A stretch of DNA of 46,101 nt from Chitinimonas sp. BJB300 (GTDB lineage Bacteria; Pseudomonadota; Gammaproteobacteria; Burkholderiales; Chitinimonadaceae): contig NZ_PDZH01000022.1 of assembly GCF_002735695.1 (NCBI RefSeq), positions 1 to 46,101 on the forward strand, written 5' to 3'. A program made the position numbers and the translations under genes. Below the pieces are notes generated by a model that had not been told where the DNA came from, made no database searches, and saw only the letters and a program-made list of their open reading frames with translations. Position 1 is the first letter of the stretch. The number at the start of each line of letters is the position of its first letter. This document shows, in pieces, positions 17,440-25,630 of this stretch.

Positions 17440-18233
17440 TTACCGGCTTATTTTGAATGACCGGGGTAGTTGCACCGCAGCACCCGCACCGAACCAATGG
17501 TCATAGATTTTTTCCGCCTCGCCCGAGCTTTCTGAGGCAGTGAGCGCATCGTTTACCTGTTGTTGCAGGCGCTTCTCTCCTTTGCGCATCGCTACCCCAA
17601 ATGCTTCAGACGCGATGGGCACATCGGGCACTTCATAAGCTTGCTTACCTGGCATTTTGGCCAGGTTGCCCAGCAGCGTTGCTTCTGCACCCGAAGCGGC
17701 ATCGCATTTACCCTCTTGCAGCGCTTTGAATACCTCGGCGTTGTCGGGCAATTCGACGAGCTGGATGCCATGTGCCATTGACTTGAGCTTTGGGCCATTG
17801 GTCGTGCCAGAGGCGACACATACGGTCATTTTGTCCAGTTGCAGCAGGTCTTTGAACTGGCCTTTTTTGGCAACCAGTTTTTGCGTCGAAACAAAATAAC
17901 CCAGACTGAAGTCCACTTCCTTTTCCCGCTCCGCAGTCTTGCCTAGCGAAGCGACCACCAGGTCTGCCCGGCCTTCCTTGAGTACCTTGATCCTGTCGGC
18001 GGGGTCTACCGTCTTGAATACCGGCTTCACGCCGATCTGGCGCGCGATGTAGATGGCGAATTCAATGTCGTAACCCGATACGGTGCCCTTCGCCTTATCG
18101 AAGAAACCAAAGGGGGGGGGGCGCTGTCCCGCACGCCAATCACGATTTCGCCCTTGCTTTTGATCTTGTCCAGGTCATCTGCCTGCGCCACGAAGGCAAC
18201 CCCGGCAGCCAATGCCATCATCAAGACATTCAT
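17440..18233 (-). pseudogene. Frameshifted paralogous substrate-binding protein
   Basis: This is the same family as the 16538-17329 gene, with near-identical blocks (VDPADRIK, EREKEVDFS, QLPRSFKISR). The reading frame starts at 18233 with a signal peptide and runs to GVRDSAPP. There a run of ten G (ten C on the coding strand, 18112-18121) shifts the frame. The rest, starting FGFFDKAKGTV, is fully open in another frame down to 17440. Eight C would restore RDSAPPFGFFD, which matches the paralogue. The homopolymer is the only lesion, so this could be a real pseudogene, a phase-variable gene or a sequencing error. Confidence 0.85.
18112..18121. repeat. Poly-G(10) tract causing a frameshift
   Basis: Ten consecutive G on the + strand lie inside the 5' part of the binding-protein gene. 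The intact paralogue has no such run at the equivalent position (aaacggcggtgagc). Runs this long slip easily during replication and are also a common site of sequencing error. Confidence 0.9.
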
Positions 18234-18271
18234 CTCTTGCTTCCCTTGCTTGGTTTATGGGTACATTCTAT

Positions 18272-18871
18272 TTAGCGCCCAGCCAGGAGTTGCGCCAGGT
18301 CCAATGCCGAGCGCACGCCCATCTTGGCGAAAACGTTGGCCCGATGAACCTCGACGGTGCGGATGGCGATATTCAACTCGTCGGCTATCTGCTTATTCAA
18401 TTTGCCGCCTAATACACGGTCCATGACCTCGCGCTCGCGGGGCGACAAGGTGGCGAGGCGCTTGCCCGCTTCGGTCAGGCTGCCGCGTGAAGTGTGGCGG
18501 CCAACGACAACCTCCAGCGCGTCGTCAATCTTTTCCAGCAGAGCCTGTTCGCTACAGGGCTTCTCCAGGAAGTCGAACGCGCCCTGCTTGACTGCCTGCA
18601 CCGCCATGGGGATGTCACCATGGCCGGACAGGAAGAGTACGATCAATTCGCTGTCGTCCTGGCGCAACCGGTCGAACACATCAAGGCCGGACAAGCCGGG
18701 CATGCGTACATCCAATACGGCTACACCTTCGCAATCGGGCGGCAGCGCGGCCAGGAAGGCCTCGCCACTCTCAAAGGCGCGCACGGTATAGCCATGCGAG
18801 AGTAGGAGCAGCGCCAGTGAATCGCGTACCGCGGCATCGTCGTCAACGAGATAGACAGGTTTGGTATTCAT
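18272..18871 (-). CDS. FixJ/DctR-type response regulator
   Basis: A 199-residue regulator with an N-terminal receiver domain (acidic pocket DDD at 10-12, phospho-acceptor Asp54 in VLDVRMPG) and a C-terminal LuxR-type helix-turn-helix (LSPREREVMDRVLGG, NKQIADELNIAIRTVEVHR). It receives phosphate from the adjacent histidine kinase, whose stop codon it overlaps by 4 bp. With a TRAP dicarboxylate transporter divergent to the pair, it most likely activates dctPQM in response to C4-dicarboxylates, as DctSR does in Rhodobacter. The specific gene name is an inference from context. Confidence 0.88.
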   Translation of the reverse strand: MNTKPVYLVDDDAAVRDSLALLLLSHGYTVRAFESGEAFLAALPPDCEGVAVLDVRMPGLSGLDVFDRLRQDDSELIVLFLSGHGDIPMAVQAVKQGAFDFLEKPCSEQALLEKIDDALEVVVGRHTSRGSLTEAGKRLATLSPREREVMDRVLGGKLNKQIADELNIAIRTVEVHRANVFAKMGVRSALDLAQLLAGR

Positions 18872-20763
18872 CGTGGCAGGCTCAGGTGGAAGGCGGTACC
18901 GCCTTCAGGCAGGTTTTCATACCCCAGTTGGCCATGGTGTTGTTCGATAATCGAGCGGCAGATATTCAAACCTATGCCCATGCCCAACGGCTTGGTGGTG
19001 TAGAAGGCTTCAAACAGGCGATCGCCCGATGCGGGTGTAATGCCATGCCCGCGGTCGTAAACGGTCAACTGCACGGTATCGGCCTGATAACGGGTTTGTA
19101 ATAGAACATCACGTCGCTCGGGTGGTTGCTCGCTGCAGGCATCAACGGCATTACGCAGGAGGTTGACCATCACCTGGCCCAATAAGACGCGGTCTGCCTG
19201 TATCTGTGGCATATCCTCGGCCAGGTCGCGGCGAATCCGTACGTCGCGGGCGTGCGCATCGGAATCGAGCAGTTCCAGTGCATCGAGCGCGATGGTGTTC
19301 AAATCGCAAGGCTCCCGATGGGGTGCATGCTTGCGGACAAATTCCCGGATGCGCCGCACCACACCGGCCGCACGCAGGGCTTGTTCCGCGATCTTGTTCA
19401 AGGTGGAGTCGAGCATACCGGCTTCACCTTGGCTGGCGAATTGCCGCGCCGCGCCGGCATAGGTGCTCATCGCCATCAAGGGTTGATTCAGCTCATGCGC
19501 CAGGGTCGAGGCCATTTCCCCCATGGCGATCAGACGGCCCGTCTGGCGCAGCTTTTCTTCCTGCTCGTGCTCGCGCGCCTCGGCGGCTTTCTGGGCAGTG
19601 ATATCGAGCACCGAACTCATCCAACCGCTCTGTTTGCCTGTGGCGTCGATCAGCGGTGAAGTATAGACGCGGGTAATGACGAGATGACCATCACGGTGGC
19701 GCAGGGTGAATTCATAGCCATCCTGTGGTGCTAGGCCCGCCAACACCGTTTCATTGAGCGCCCGATGGTGGGCGATGTCGTCGGGGTTCCAGTAAGGGTA
19801 AGGCGGCATGCTACCGATCAACTCCTCCGCGCTATAGCCCACCATGCGGCAGAAGGCCGGGTTGACGTAGATCATCTTCCCTTGCAGGTCGCGTGCGCGC
19901 ATGCCGACGGAAAGGGAGTTTTCCATGGCGGTGCGGAAGGCATATTCCTCGCGCAAGGCCAGCTCCGCGCTTAGCCGGCCCTGCACCTGGGCTTGTAAGC
20001 GCCACCAGCTGAACAGCACGATCAGCGCCAGCACGATGACACCGGCCACCAGCCCTTTCTGTACGATGCCGGTAGGGCTGCTGTAGGCGGTTACCTGCAG
20101 TCTTAACCCATGGCCGGGCGGGTCGAAGTCCAGCTCGTAACTGAGGCCTTCCTCATCTGCCGCTACGTGGGACTTGCTGGCGACCTCCTGACTGCGCGCA
20201 TCAATAACGGCCAACCGGTATTTGTTGGCGAACCACCATGGCACCTGTGTGGAAAGTAGCCGGGGCAGCGAAATCAGGGCGGCAATTTCGTGGCCTTGCC
20301 CCTGCATCACGATGCCGATGCGGCCGTCGTGCCCCAGGACATCGGAGTAGTTGGCCTTGCCGTTGGCGTGCGCCAGCTTGCGCGCGTCGTCTAGGCCCGT
20401 CGCCGGCATGGCTTCGCCGCGGTGATATACGCGGCTGCCGCTCAGCAGATGTACGCCGACAATGGCCGAATTGGCTTCACTAATCAGATGCGCGCGCGTC
20501 TGAAAGGTAACGTCATCCAGATTGCCTTCCCGCGCGGCGTTGAGCAGCGATGCCAACCGCTCTTCGGTCTGCTCGAACTGGAAATGCAGGTTCTGCTCTA
20601 TCCACAGCACATCGTTGATAAGCACCAGACGCGCTTCTTCACGCCCACTATTGCGTAGGTAGGCCAAGAGGCCGATGACGGCGACGACAAACAATAAGAG
20701 AGTGAATCGGGGCAGCAGCCAGAGCTGCCAGTTGGCGGTGGAAGAGGGCGGCAGGGCTTGCAT
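18868..20763 (-). CDS. DctS-like membrane sensor histidine kinase with PAS domain
   Basis: A 631-residue sensor kinase. A first membrane span (about 16-36) and a second (about 237-255) enclose a periplasmic domain of some 200 residues, the likely ligand sensor. A cytoplasmic PAS domain follows (about 275-390, YVNPAFCRMVGYS), then the DHp helix with phospho-acceptor His423 in LAHELNQPL, and a HATPase domain with GMGIGLNICRSI and GGTAFHLSLP. It is the partner of the downstream response regulator (4-bp overlap). Divergent placement from a TRAP transporter matches DctS of dicarboxylate uptake systems; a direct ligand is not shown by the sequence. Confidence 0.88.
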   Translation of the reverse strand: MQALPPSSTANWQLWLLPRFTLLLFVVAVIGLLAYLRNSGREEARLVLINDVLWIEQNLHFQFEQTEERLASLLNAAREGNLDDVTFQTRAHLISEANSAIVGVHLLSGSRVYHRGEAMPATGLDDARKLAHANGKANYSDVLGHDGRIGIVMQGQGHEIAALISLPRLLSTQVPWWFANKYRLAVIDARSQEVASKSHVAADEEGLSYELDFDPPGHGLRLQVTAYSSPTGIVQKGLVAGVIVLALIVLFSWWRLQAQVQGRLSAELALREEYAFRTAMENSLSVGMRARDLQGKMIYVNPAFCRMVGYSAEELIGSMPPYPYWNPDDIAHHRALNETVLAGLAPQDGYEFTLRHRDGHLVITRVYTSPLIDATGKQSGWMSSVLDITAQKAAEAREHEQEEKLRQTGRLIAMGEMASTLAHELNQPLMAMSTYAGAARQFASQGEAGMLDSTLNKIAEQALRAAGVVRRIREFVRKHAPHREPCDLNTIALDALELLDSDAHARDVRIRRDLAEDMPQIQADRVLLGQVMVNLLRNAVDACSEQPPERRDVLLQTRYQADTVQLTVYDRGHGITPASGDRLFEAFYTTKPLGMGIGLNICRSIIEQHHGQLGYENLPEGGTAFHLSLPR

Positions 20764-20798
20764 GGCTTAATCGTAGAGCAGCTGGGGTGCTAATGCAT

Positions 20799-20834
20799 TG
20801 TGGACAACCACAGGGAGGCTAGCCACAATTGGCT
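20799..20834. promoter_or_regulatory. Two spaced inverted repeats in the dctS-dctP divergent promoter region
   Basis: TGTGG-acaa-CCACA (20799-20812) and AGCCA-caat-TGGCT (20821-20834) are both perfect 5-4-5 inverted repeats. Their centres are 22 bp apart, about two helical turns on the same DNA face. They lie between the kinase start and the dctP start and could be sites for the response regulator. The two arm sequences differ, so they need not bind the same protein. Confidence 0.35.
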
Positions 20835-20895
20835 CTGGTGCTGGGCTGGCGAAGAATGAACAGGCTCAATCAAATCTATAAACAGGGGACAAACA

Positions 20896-21897
20896 ATGCA
20901 ACGTCGTACCATGCTCGGGGCAATTGCGCTCGCTTTTTCCGTCAATGTTGCTTTTGCAGCGGGTCCTATCGTGATCAAGTTCAGCCATGTGGTGGCCAAC
21001 GATACGCCAAAAGGTAAAGCCGCGCTGTATTTCAAAAAGCTGGCGGACGAGCGTACCAAGGGGGCAGTAAAGATTGAGGTCTACCCCAATAGCCAGCTTT
21101 ACAAGGACAAGGAGGAGCTGGAGGCACTGCAGCTCGGCGCAATCCAGATGTTGGCGCCGTCGCTGGCCAAGTTCGGCCCCTTGGGCGTAAAGGAATTCGA
21201 AGCGTTTGATCTGCCCTTTATTTTCGATAACTACGAAGCGCTCCATAAAGTCACCCAGGGCCCGGTAGGCGCTAGCCTCCTGCAGAAGCTGGAAAGCAAA
21301 GGTATTCTTGGCTTGGCGTATTGGGACAACGGATTCAAGCAATTCAGCGCCAAGAAGCCGCTGCGGACACCTGCGGACTTCAAGGGCCTGAAGATGCGTA
21401 TCCAGTCGTCCAAGGTGCTCGATGCCCAGATGCGGGCACTGGGCTCAATTCCCCAGCAGATGGCGTTCTCGGAGGTTTACCAGGGTTTGCAGACCGGTGT
21501 CGTGGACGGTACCGAAAATCCGGCATCGAATTTCTATACCCAGAAGATGCACGAGGTGCAGCCTTACCTAATGTTGTCCAACCACGGTTACCTGGGCTAT
21601 GCGGTGATAGTAAACAAACCGTTCTGGGACGGGTTGCCCGCAGCGGTGCGTACCCAGTTGGAGAGCGCAATGAAGGATGCGACCAAGTACGCCAACGATA
21701 TCGCCAAGGCGGAAAATGAAAACGACATCGAGAACGTGAAAAAGTCAGGCAAGACCCAGGTATTGCCATTGACACCTGCCGAGCGTGCGGGCTTGAAGAA
21801 GGCATTGATGCCCGTCCATACCCAGATGTCGAGCCGCATCGGCGATGGGCTGATCAAGACGATCTACAAGGAAACTGGCTTTAATCCGGCCAATTAA
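20896..21897 (+). CDS. dctP: TRAP transporter substrate-binding protein DctP
   Basis: A 333-residue periplasmic binding protein of the TRAP (DctP/SiaP) family. It has a signal peptide ending near AFAAG, then IKFSHVVANDTPKGKAA, typical of DctP. The ligand-contacting segment LKMRIQSSKV includes the conserved arginine that binds carboxylates; GVVDGTENPASNF is also characteristic. AGGGGAC lies just upstream of the ATG. It captures C4-dicarboxylates or related acids and delivers them to the DctQM membrane complex encoded next. A stem-loop after the gene probably lets it be made in excess over the membrane subunits. Confidence 0.92.
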   Translation: MQRRTMLGAIALAFSVNVAFAAGPIVIKFSHVVANDTPKGKAALYFKKLADERTKGAVKIEVYPNSQLYKDKEELEALQLGAIQMLAPSLAKFGPLGVKEFEAFDLPFIFDNYEALHKVTQGPVGASLLQKLESKGILGLAYWDNGFKQFSAKKPLRTPADFKGLKMRIQSSKVLDAQMRALGSIPQQMAFSEVYQGLQTGVVDGTENPASNFYTQKMHEVQPYLMLSNHGYLGYAVIVNKPFWDGLPAAVRTQLESAMKDATKYANDIAKAENENDIENVKKSGKTQVLPLTPAERAGLKKALMPVHTQMSSRIGDGLIKTIYKETGFNPAN

Positions 21898-21908
21898 TCC
21901 GCAGGGCA

Positions 21909-21936
21909 GGGCGTATGCCGTTTCGGTATGCGGCCC
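21909..21936 (+). terminator. Stem-loop between dctP and dctQ
   Basis: gggcgtatgccg, loop ttt, then cggtatgcg-g-ccc form a stem of 12 pairs (two G-U pairs, one bulge) followed by atccttttgtctt. This could act as a leaky terminator or an mRNA 3'-end stabiliser giving more DctP than DctQM. Confidence 0.5.
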
Positions 21937-22038
21937 ATCCTTTTGTCTTGTGCTGCGGTCCACGCGTGGTGAGCGGTATCCCATCGTTTGATCACGCCGC
22001 GCGGTAATGCCCGTTGGCGCGCTTTTCTGGAAGCAATC

Positions 22039-22593
22039 ATGAAATATTTCGACTACCTGGAAGAGGCGTTTATCGCCCTTCTGATGGCGACGGCAACCTT
22101 CATTGTCTTTGCCGCCGTGTTGCATCGCTATTTATCTGGCTTCGCCATACCGGGTTTGCAGGACTGGCTGCTGGGCATCAATCTTTCCTGGGCCCAGGAG
22201 CTATGCATTTACCTGTTTGTCTGGATGGCTAAGTTTGGGGCAGCCTACGGCGTACGTACTGGCATCCATGTTGGCGTCGATGTGCTGGTCAACCGGCTCG
22301 ATGAGAAAAATCGGCGCATTTTTGTGTTGATTGCACTAGGGGCCGGCATGTTGTTTACCGGCATCGTTGGTACCTTGGGGGCCAGCTTTGTTTGGCATAT
22401 TGCCCATACCGACCAGACCTCGGCGGATCTTGAGGTACCGATCTGGATCGTCTACCTGGCTGTGCCGCTGGGCTCCTACTTGATGTGTTTTCGCTTTGCA
22501 CAGGTGGCGTGGCGGTTCATATGCGGAGGCGAGCTACCGCATCATGATCACGGCCATGTTGAAGGCCTGGAAGAAGAAGGGGTACCCGCATGA
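22039..22593 (+). CDS. dctQ: TRAP transporter small membrane subunit DctQ
   Basis: An inner-membrane protein of 184 residues with four hydrophobic spans, the size and layout of DctQ. The segment WAQELCIYLFVWMAKFGAAYG matches the conserved core of the family. It forms the integral transporter with DctM and helps dock the binding protein. The ATG at 22039 has GGAAG 5 bp upstream and gives the usual MKYFDYLEE start; the frame also opens at 21988 but without such support. Its stop overlaps the dctM start (ATGA). Confidence 0.88.
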   Translation: MKYFDYLEEAFIALLMATATFIVFAAVLHRYLSGFAIPGLQDWLLGINLSWAQELCIYLFVWMAKFGAAYGVRTGIHVGVDVLVNRLDEKNRRIFVLIALGAGMLFTGIVGTLGASFVWHIAHTDQTSADLEVPIWIVYLAVPLGSYLMCFRFAQVAWRFICGGELPHHDHGHVEGLEEEGVPA

Positions 22594-23969
22594 GTAACGC
22601 TATCGCTGTTGTACCGGTCAAACCGTTGTCGATGAAATGGCCGTTGGGCATCATCGCCGCCCTTGTCGTGGTGACGCTGTTGGGTGGTCAGAAGGTCATG
22701 ATTTTCTGCCTCCTGCTGGGATTAATGCTGACGGGTATGCCGATTTCGATTGCGCTGGGACTCTCGGTGCTCACCTTCCTCTTCACGATGACGCAGGTGC
22801 CCATCGAATCGGTAGCGCTCAAGCTGTTCACCGGCATTGAGAAATTCGAGATCATGGCGATTCCCTTCTTTATCCTGGCGGCGTATTTCCTTACCCACGG
22901 TGGCGTGGCACGTCGGATGATCGACTTTGCGACCAGCATGGTCGGCCACTGGCATGGCGGGCTTGGGCTTGCTGGGGTGTTGGCCTGTGCTTTGTTTGCC
23001 GCGGTCTCGGGTTCTAGTCCTGCTACTGTGGTGGCGATTGGAGCCATTATTCTGCCCGCCATGGTCAAACAGGGGTTTCCCAAGCAATTTGGTGCTGGGG
23101 TGATTACCACCTCAGGTGCGTTGGGTATCCTGATTCCGCCTTCGATTGTCATGGTGATGTATTCGGTAGCCACCAATACATCGGTGGGCGCATTGTTCAT
23201 GGCAGGGGTGATTCCTGGCTTGATGCTGGCCTTTCTGCTGGGTTTTGTGGCGTGGTTCCGCGCCCGCAAATACAACTATCCGCGTATGGCCAAAGCCAGC
23301 TGGGCGCAGCGATGGACTGCATTTCGCCGCGCCATGTGGGGGTTGTTGTTGATTGTGGTCGTGATGGGGGGCATTTATTCAGGCATGTTCACCCCAACCG
23401 AAGCGGCTGCCATGAGCGCCGTGTATGCATTTCTCGTAGCTGTGTTTGTCTACAAAGACCTGCGCCTGAAGGATGTGCCACGCATCCTGACCAGTTCGGC
23501 AGCCATGAGCGCCATGCTGCTCTACATCATCACCAATGCAGTTTTGTTCTCTTTCCTGATGACACACGAGAACATCCCGCAAGCCATGGGTGCGTGGCTG
23601 CTCGACATGGGTCTGGGCCAGATCGCCTTCCTGTTGGCGGTGAATATCCTGTTGTTGCTTGCCGGCAATGTGATGGAACCGTCCTCGATCGTGCTGATCT
23701 TCGCTCCAGTCCTGTTCCCGGTGGCGATGCAACTGGGCATCAACCCGGTGCATTTTGGCATTCTCATCGTGGTGAATATGGAAGTAGGCATGTGCCACCC
23801 GCCGGTGGGGCTGAACCTCTATGTTGCTTCCGGCATCACCAAGATGGGTATTACCGAGCTGACCGTTGCAGTATGGCCATGGCTATTGGCGATGCTGGGG
23901 TTCCTGGGGTTGGTGACCTACGTACCCGCTATTTCAACCTGGCTGCCGACGTACCTCGGCATGATGTGA
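22590..23969 (+). CDS. dctM: TRAP transporter large membrane subunit DctM
   Basis: A 459-residue polytopic membrane protein of the DctM family, the sodium-driven transport subunit. Family features are visible: GMPISIALGLS, IPFFILAAYF, the SGSSPATVVAIG stretch, LIPPSIVMVMY, FTPTEAAAMSAVYA and a late CHPPVGLNLYVASG motif. It overlaps dctQ by 4 bp, so the two subunits are translationally coupled. A hairpin with a T-run follows at 23992. The full system imports C4-dicarboxylates or similar acids; the exact substrate is inferred from the DctSR-like pair. Confidence 0.92.
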   Translation: MSNAIAVVPVKPLSMKWPLGIIAALVVVTLLGGQKVMIFCLLLGLMLTGMPISIALGLSVLTFLFTMTQVPIESVALKLFTGIEKFEIMAIPFFILAAYFLTHGGVARRMIDFATSMVGHWHGGLGLAGVLACALFAAVSGSSPATVVAIGAIILPAMVKQGFPKQFGAGVITTSGALGILIPPSIVMVMYSVATNTSVGALFMAGVIPGLMLAFLLGFVAWFRARKYNYPRMAKASWAQRWTAFRRAMWGLLLIVVVMGGIYSGMFTPTEAAAMSAVYAFLVAVFVYKDLRLKDVPRILTSSAAMSAMLLYIITNAVLFSFLMTHENIPQAMGAWLLDMGLGQIAFLLAVNILLLLAGNVMEPSSIVLIFAPVLFPVAMQLGINPVHFGILIVVNMEVGMCHPPVGLNLYVASGITKMGITELTVAVWPWLLAMLGFLGLVTYVPAISTWLPTYLGMM

Positions 23970-23991
23970 TTACACTGATTTAAGCCAAGCT

Positions 23992-24014
23992 AAGGTCGTC
24001 TTTGGGCGGCCTTT
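23992..24014 (+). terminator. Rho-independent terminator after dctM
   Basis: aaggtcg, loop tctttggg, then cggcctttt: a 7-bp stem (one G-U pair) followed by T residues, 22 bp after the dctM stop. It is the boundary with the convergent DUF1003 gene. Confidence 0.65.
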
Positions 24015-24035
24015 TCCATTTTGTATTTGAGTACA

Positions 24036-24584
24036 TCAGGAATGGGTATCTTTTTCCAAAAAGCGTTGGTGGATTTCAACCGTCAATATTTCAATTCGCT
24101 CTGTCAGTTGCTTTGTCAGTGCGGTGAGTTCGGTATTTTGTTGCAATAATGCCAAAATCTGTGCCGAATGGTGTGCGGCAATGGCCAGACGTTCTTCATT
24201 GGCGGCAGCCAATGTCTCTCGGTGTTGTGCATCGGCATCGGCATGAGCTTTGTCCCGTTCTGCTTGCCGGGTCTGCGCCAGTAGGATCAGTGGCGCGGCA
24301 TAGGCTGCCTGCAGGCTGAAGGCCAGATTCAGCAGAATAAAGGGATACACATCAAATTGAGTGAGTCCGGATTCGTTGAGCGCTATCCAACCGACGACAA
24401 TGGCTGTTTGAGAAATCAAGAAGATAGGCGTACCGAAGAAGCGTGCAAAGGCTTCAGCTTTGAGCGCGAACCAGTCGTTGCCAAAAGGCGCGGCCAAATG
24501 GGCGTGGGGCCGGTGGAATCGAAAATGGTCGATATCACCGGTCTTGGCTGGCGTGAGGGCCGTCTCGTTTGGCGGTGTTGACAT
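24036..24584 (-). CDS. DUF1003 family membrane protein
   Basis: A 182-residue protein. After a polar N-terminus come two membrane spans (FGTPIFLISQTAIVVGWIAL and the FILLNLAFSLQAAYAAPLIL stretch), then a long charged, alternating segment that should form a coiled coil in the cytoplasm. This is the standard layout of DUF1003 proteins, whose function is not established. It is divergent from the DMT transporter gene and convergent with the TRAP operon, so it forms its own unit. The first ATG is used. Confidence 0.85.
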   Translation of the reverse strand: MSTPPNETALTPAKTGDIDHFRFHRPHAHLAAPFGNDWFALKAEAFARFFGTPIFLISQTAIVVGWIALNESGLTQFDVYPFILLNLAFSLQAAYAAPLILLAQTRQAERDKAHADADAQHRETLAAANEERLAIAAHHSAQILALLQQNTELTALTKQLTERIEILTVEIHQRFLEKDTHS

Positions 24585-24748
24585 GCTGTTCCTCTACCCG
24601 TCGAATGAAGTGCGAATATGCCATACCGGTCAGTTATATGAACATCTGGCTGCGCAGGGAATATATCTTGTCAGTCTTGCGGTTTACCGCAGTTCCGTCG
24701 GGGAGTACCCCTGCCTACACTGACGCCTCGATTTTTACGGATACGCCC

Positions 24749-25588
24749 ATGTCTGCTGCAACACTCTATGCCCTGGCCGCCATCCTGATCTCGAGTTCGT
24801 TGGCGCTGTTGTCGGTTCAACTGGGGCAGGTGCCCCCTTTTCTATTGGTGGGTTTGGCGTTATGCATAGGCGGCTTGTGCGGGTTGCCGCGCTGGCGCGA
24901 TTGGCGTGTACCGAAAAAAACCCTGCTGTTGGGCTGTTATGGGCTATTCGGTTATCACTTTTGCTTGTTCATCGCCCTGCGTTATGCACCACCACTTGAA
25001 GCAAACCTGATCAATTATCTGTGGCCCCTATTGTTGGTGCTGCTTTCGCCAATTCTGCTGCCTCCCACCAAGCTTGAAGCCCGTCATTGGATTGGTGGCT
25101 TCCTGGGTTTGGCAGGTTGTGTGTTGGTGGTGCTGGGCAAAAGCAGCCTGTCGCTACAAGGCCAGCATGGGTTAGGTTATCTACTGGCGGCGCTGGCTGC
25201 CGTCATGTGGGCCAGCTATTCATTGCTTACCCGCCGCGTGCCGCCTTTTCCAACCGGTGCCATAGGCGGATTCTGTTTGGCATCGGGGCTGCTGTCGCTG
25301 CTGGCGCATGCGTTACTGGAGCCGGCCTACACGCTGAGCGCCGGTGAATGGGGCAGACTGGCATTACTCGGTTTGGGTCCGATGAGGGCGTCGTTCTTCC
25401 TGTGGGATGCCGCACTCAAGCGTGGCGATGCGCGTGCGATTGGCACGCTGGCCTATCTCACCCCATTGTTGTCAACGGCACTGCTTGCGTTGTTCGGTGC
25501 AGGCCAGTTCGCATGGCAGGCTGCCGTGGCGCTGGTATTGATTCTGAGTGGCGCTTGGATGGGGCGTAGCCGCCAGCAAGCTGCTTAG
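24749..25588 (+). CDS. EamA/DMT family exporter
   Basis: A 279-residue inner-membrane protein with about ten hydrophobic spans in two repeated halves, typical of drug/metabolite transporters of the EamA group. GYHFCLFIALRYAPPLEANL and NYLWPLLLVLLSP in the first half and AVMWASYSLLTRR at the start of the second are characteristic. Some close relatives (YddG type) export aromatic amino acids; the substrate here is unknown. The ATG at 24749 gives the normal N-terminus; an earlier in-frame start at 24569 would add about 60 residues that overlap the divergent gene and look non-membrane, so it is rejected. The upstream 164 bp should hold both divergent promoters. Confidence 0.85.
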   Translation: MSAATLYALAAILISSSLALLSVQLGQVPPFLLVGLALCIGGLCGLPRWRDWRVPKKTLLLGCYGLFGYHFCLFIALRYAPPLEANLINYLWPLLLVLLSPILLPPTKLEARHWIGGFLGLAGCVLVVLGKSSLSLQGQHGLGYLLAALAAVMWASYSLLTRRVPPFPTGAIGGFCLASGLLSLLAHALLEPAYTLSAGEWGRLALLGLGPMRASFFLWDAALKRGDARAIGTLAYLTPLLSTALLALFGAGQFAWQAAVALVLILSGAWMGRSRQQAA

Positions 25589-25630
25589 TATCTGCAGTGG
25601 GGCGTACCCTGTCCTTGACGTAGATTGGAT

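Noticed and set aside
20829-20857. Sigma-54 promoter (tggctctggtgct) before dctP
   Set aside because: GG and GC are 7 bases apart, not the required 10, and no other GG-N10-GC pair fits before dctP. The response regulator also lacks an AAA+ domain.
24569-24748. N-terminal extension of the DMT transporter
   Set aside because: These 60 residues overlap the divergent gene and show no membrane pattern; ATG 24749 gives the family's usual start.
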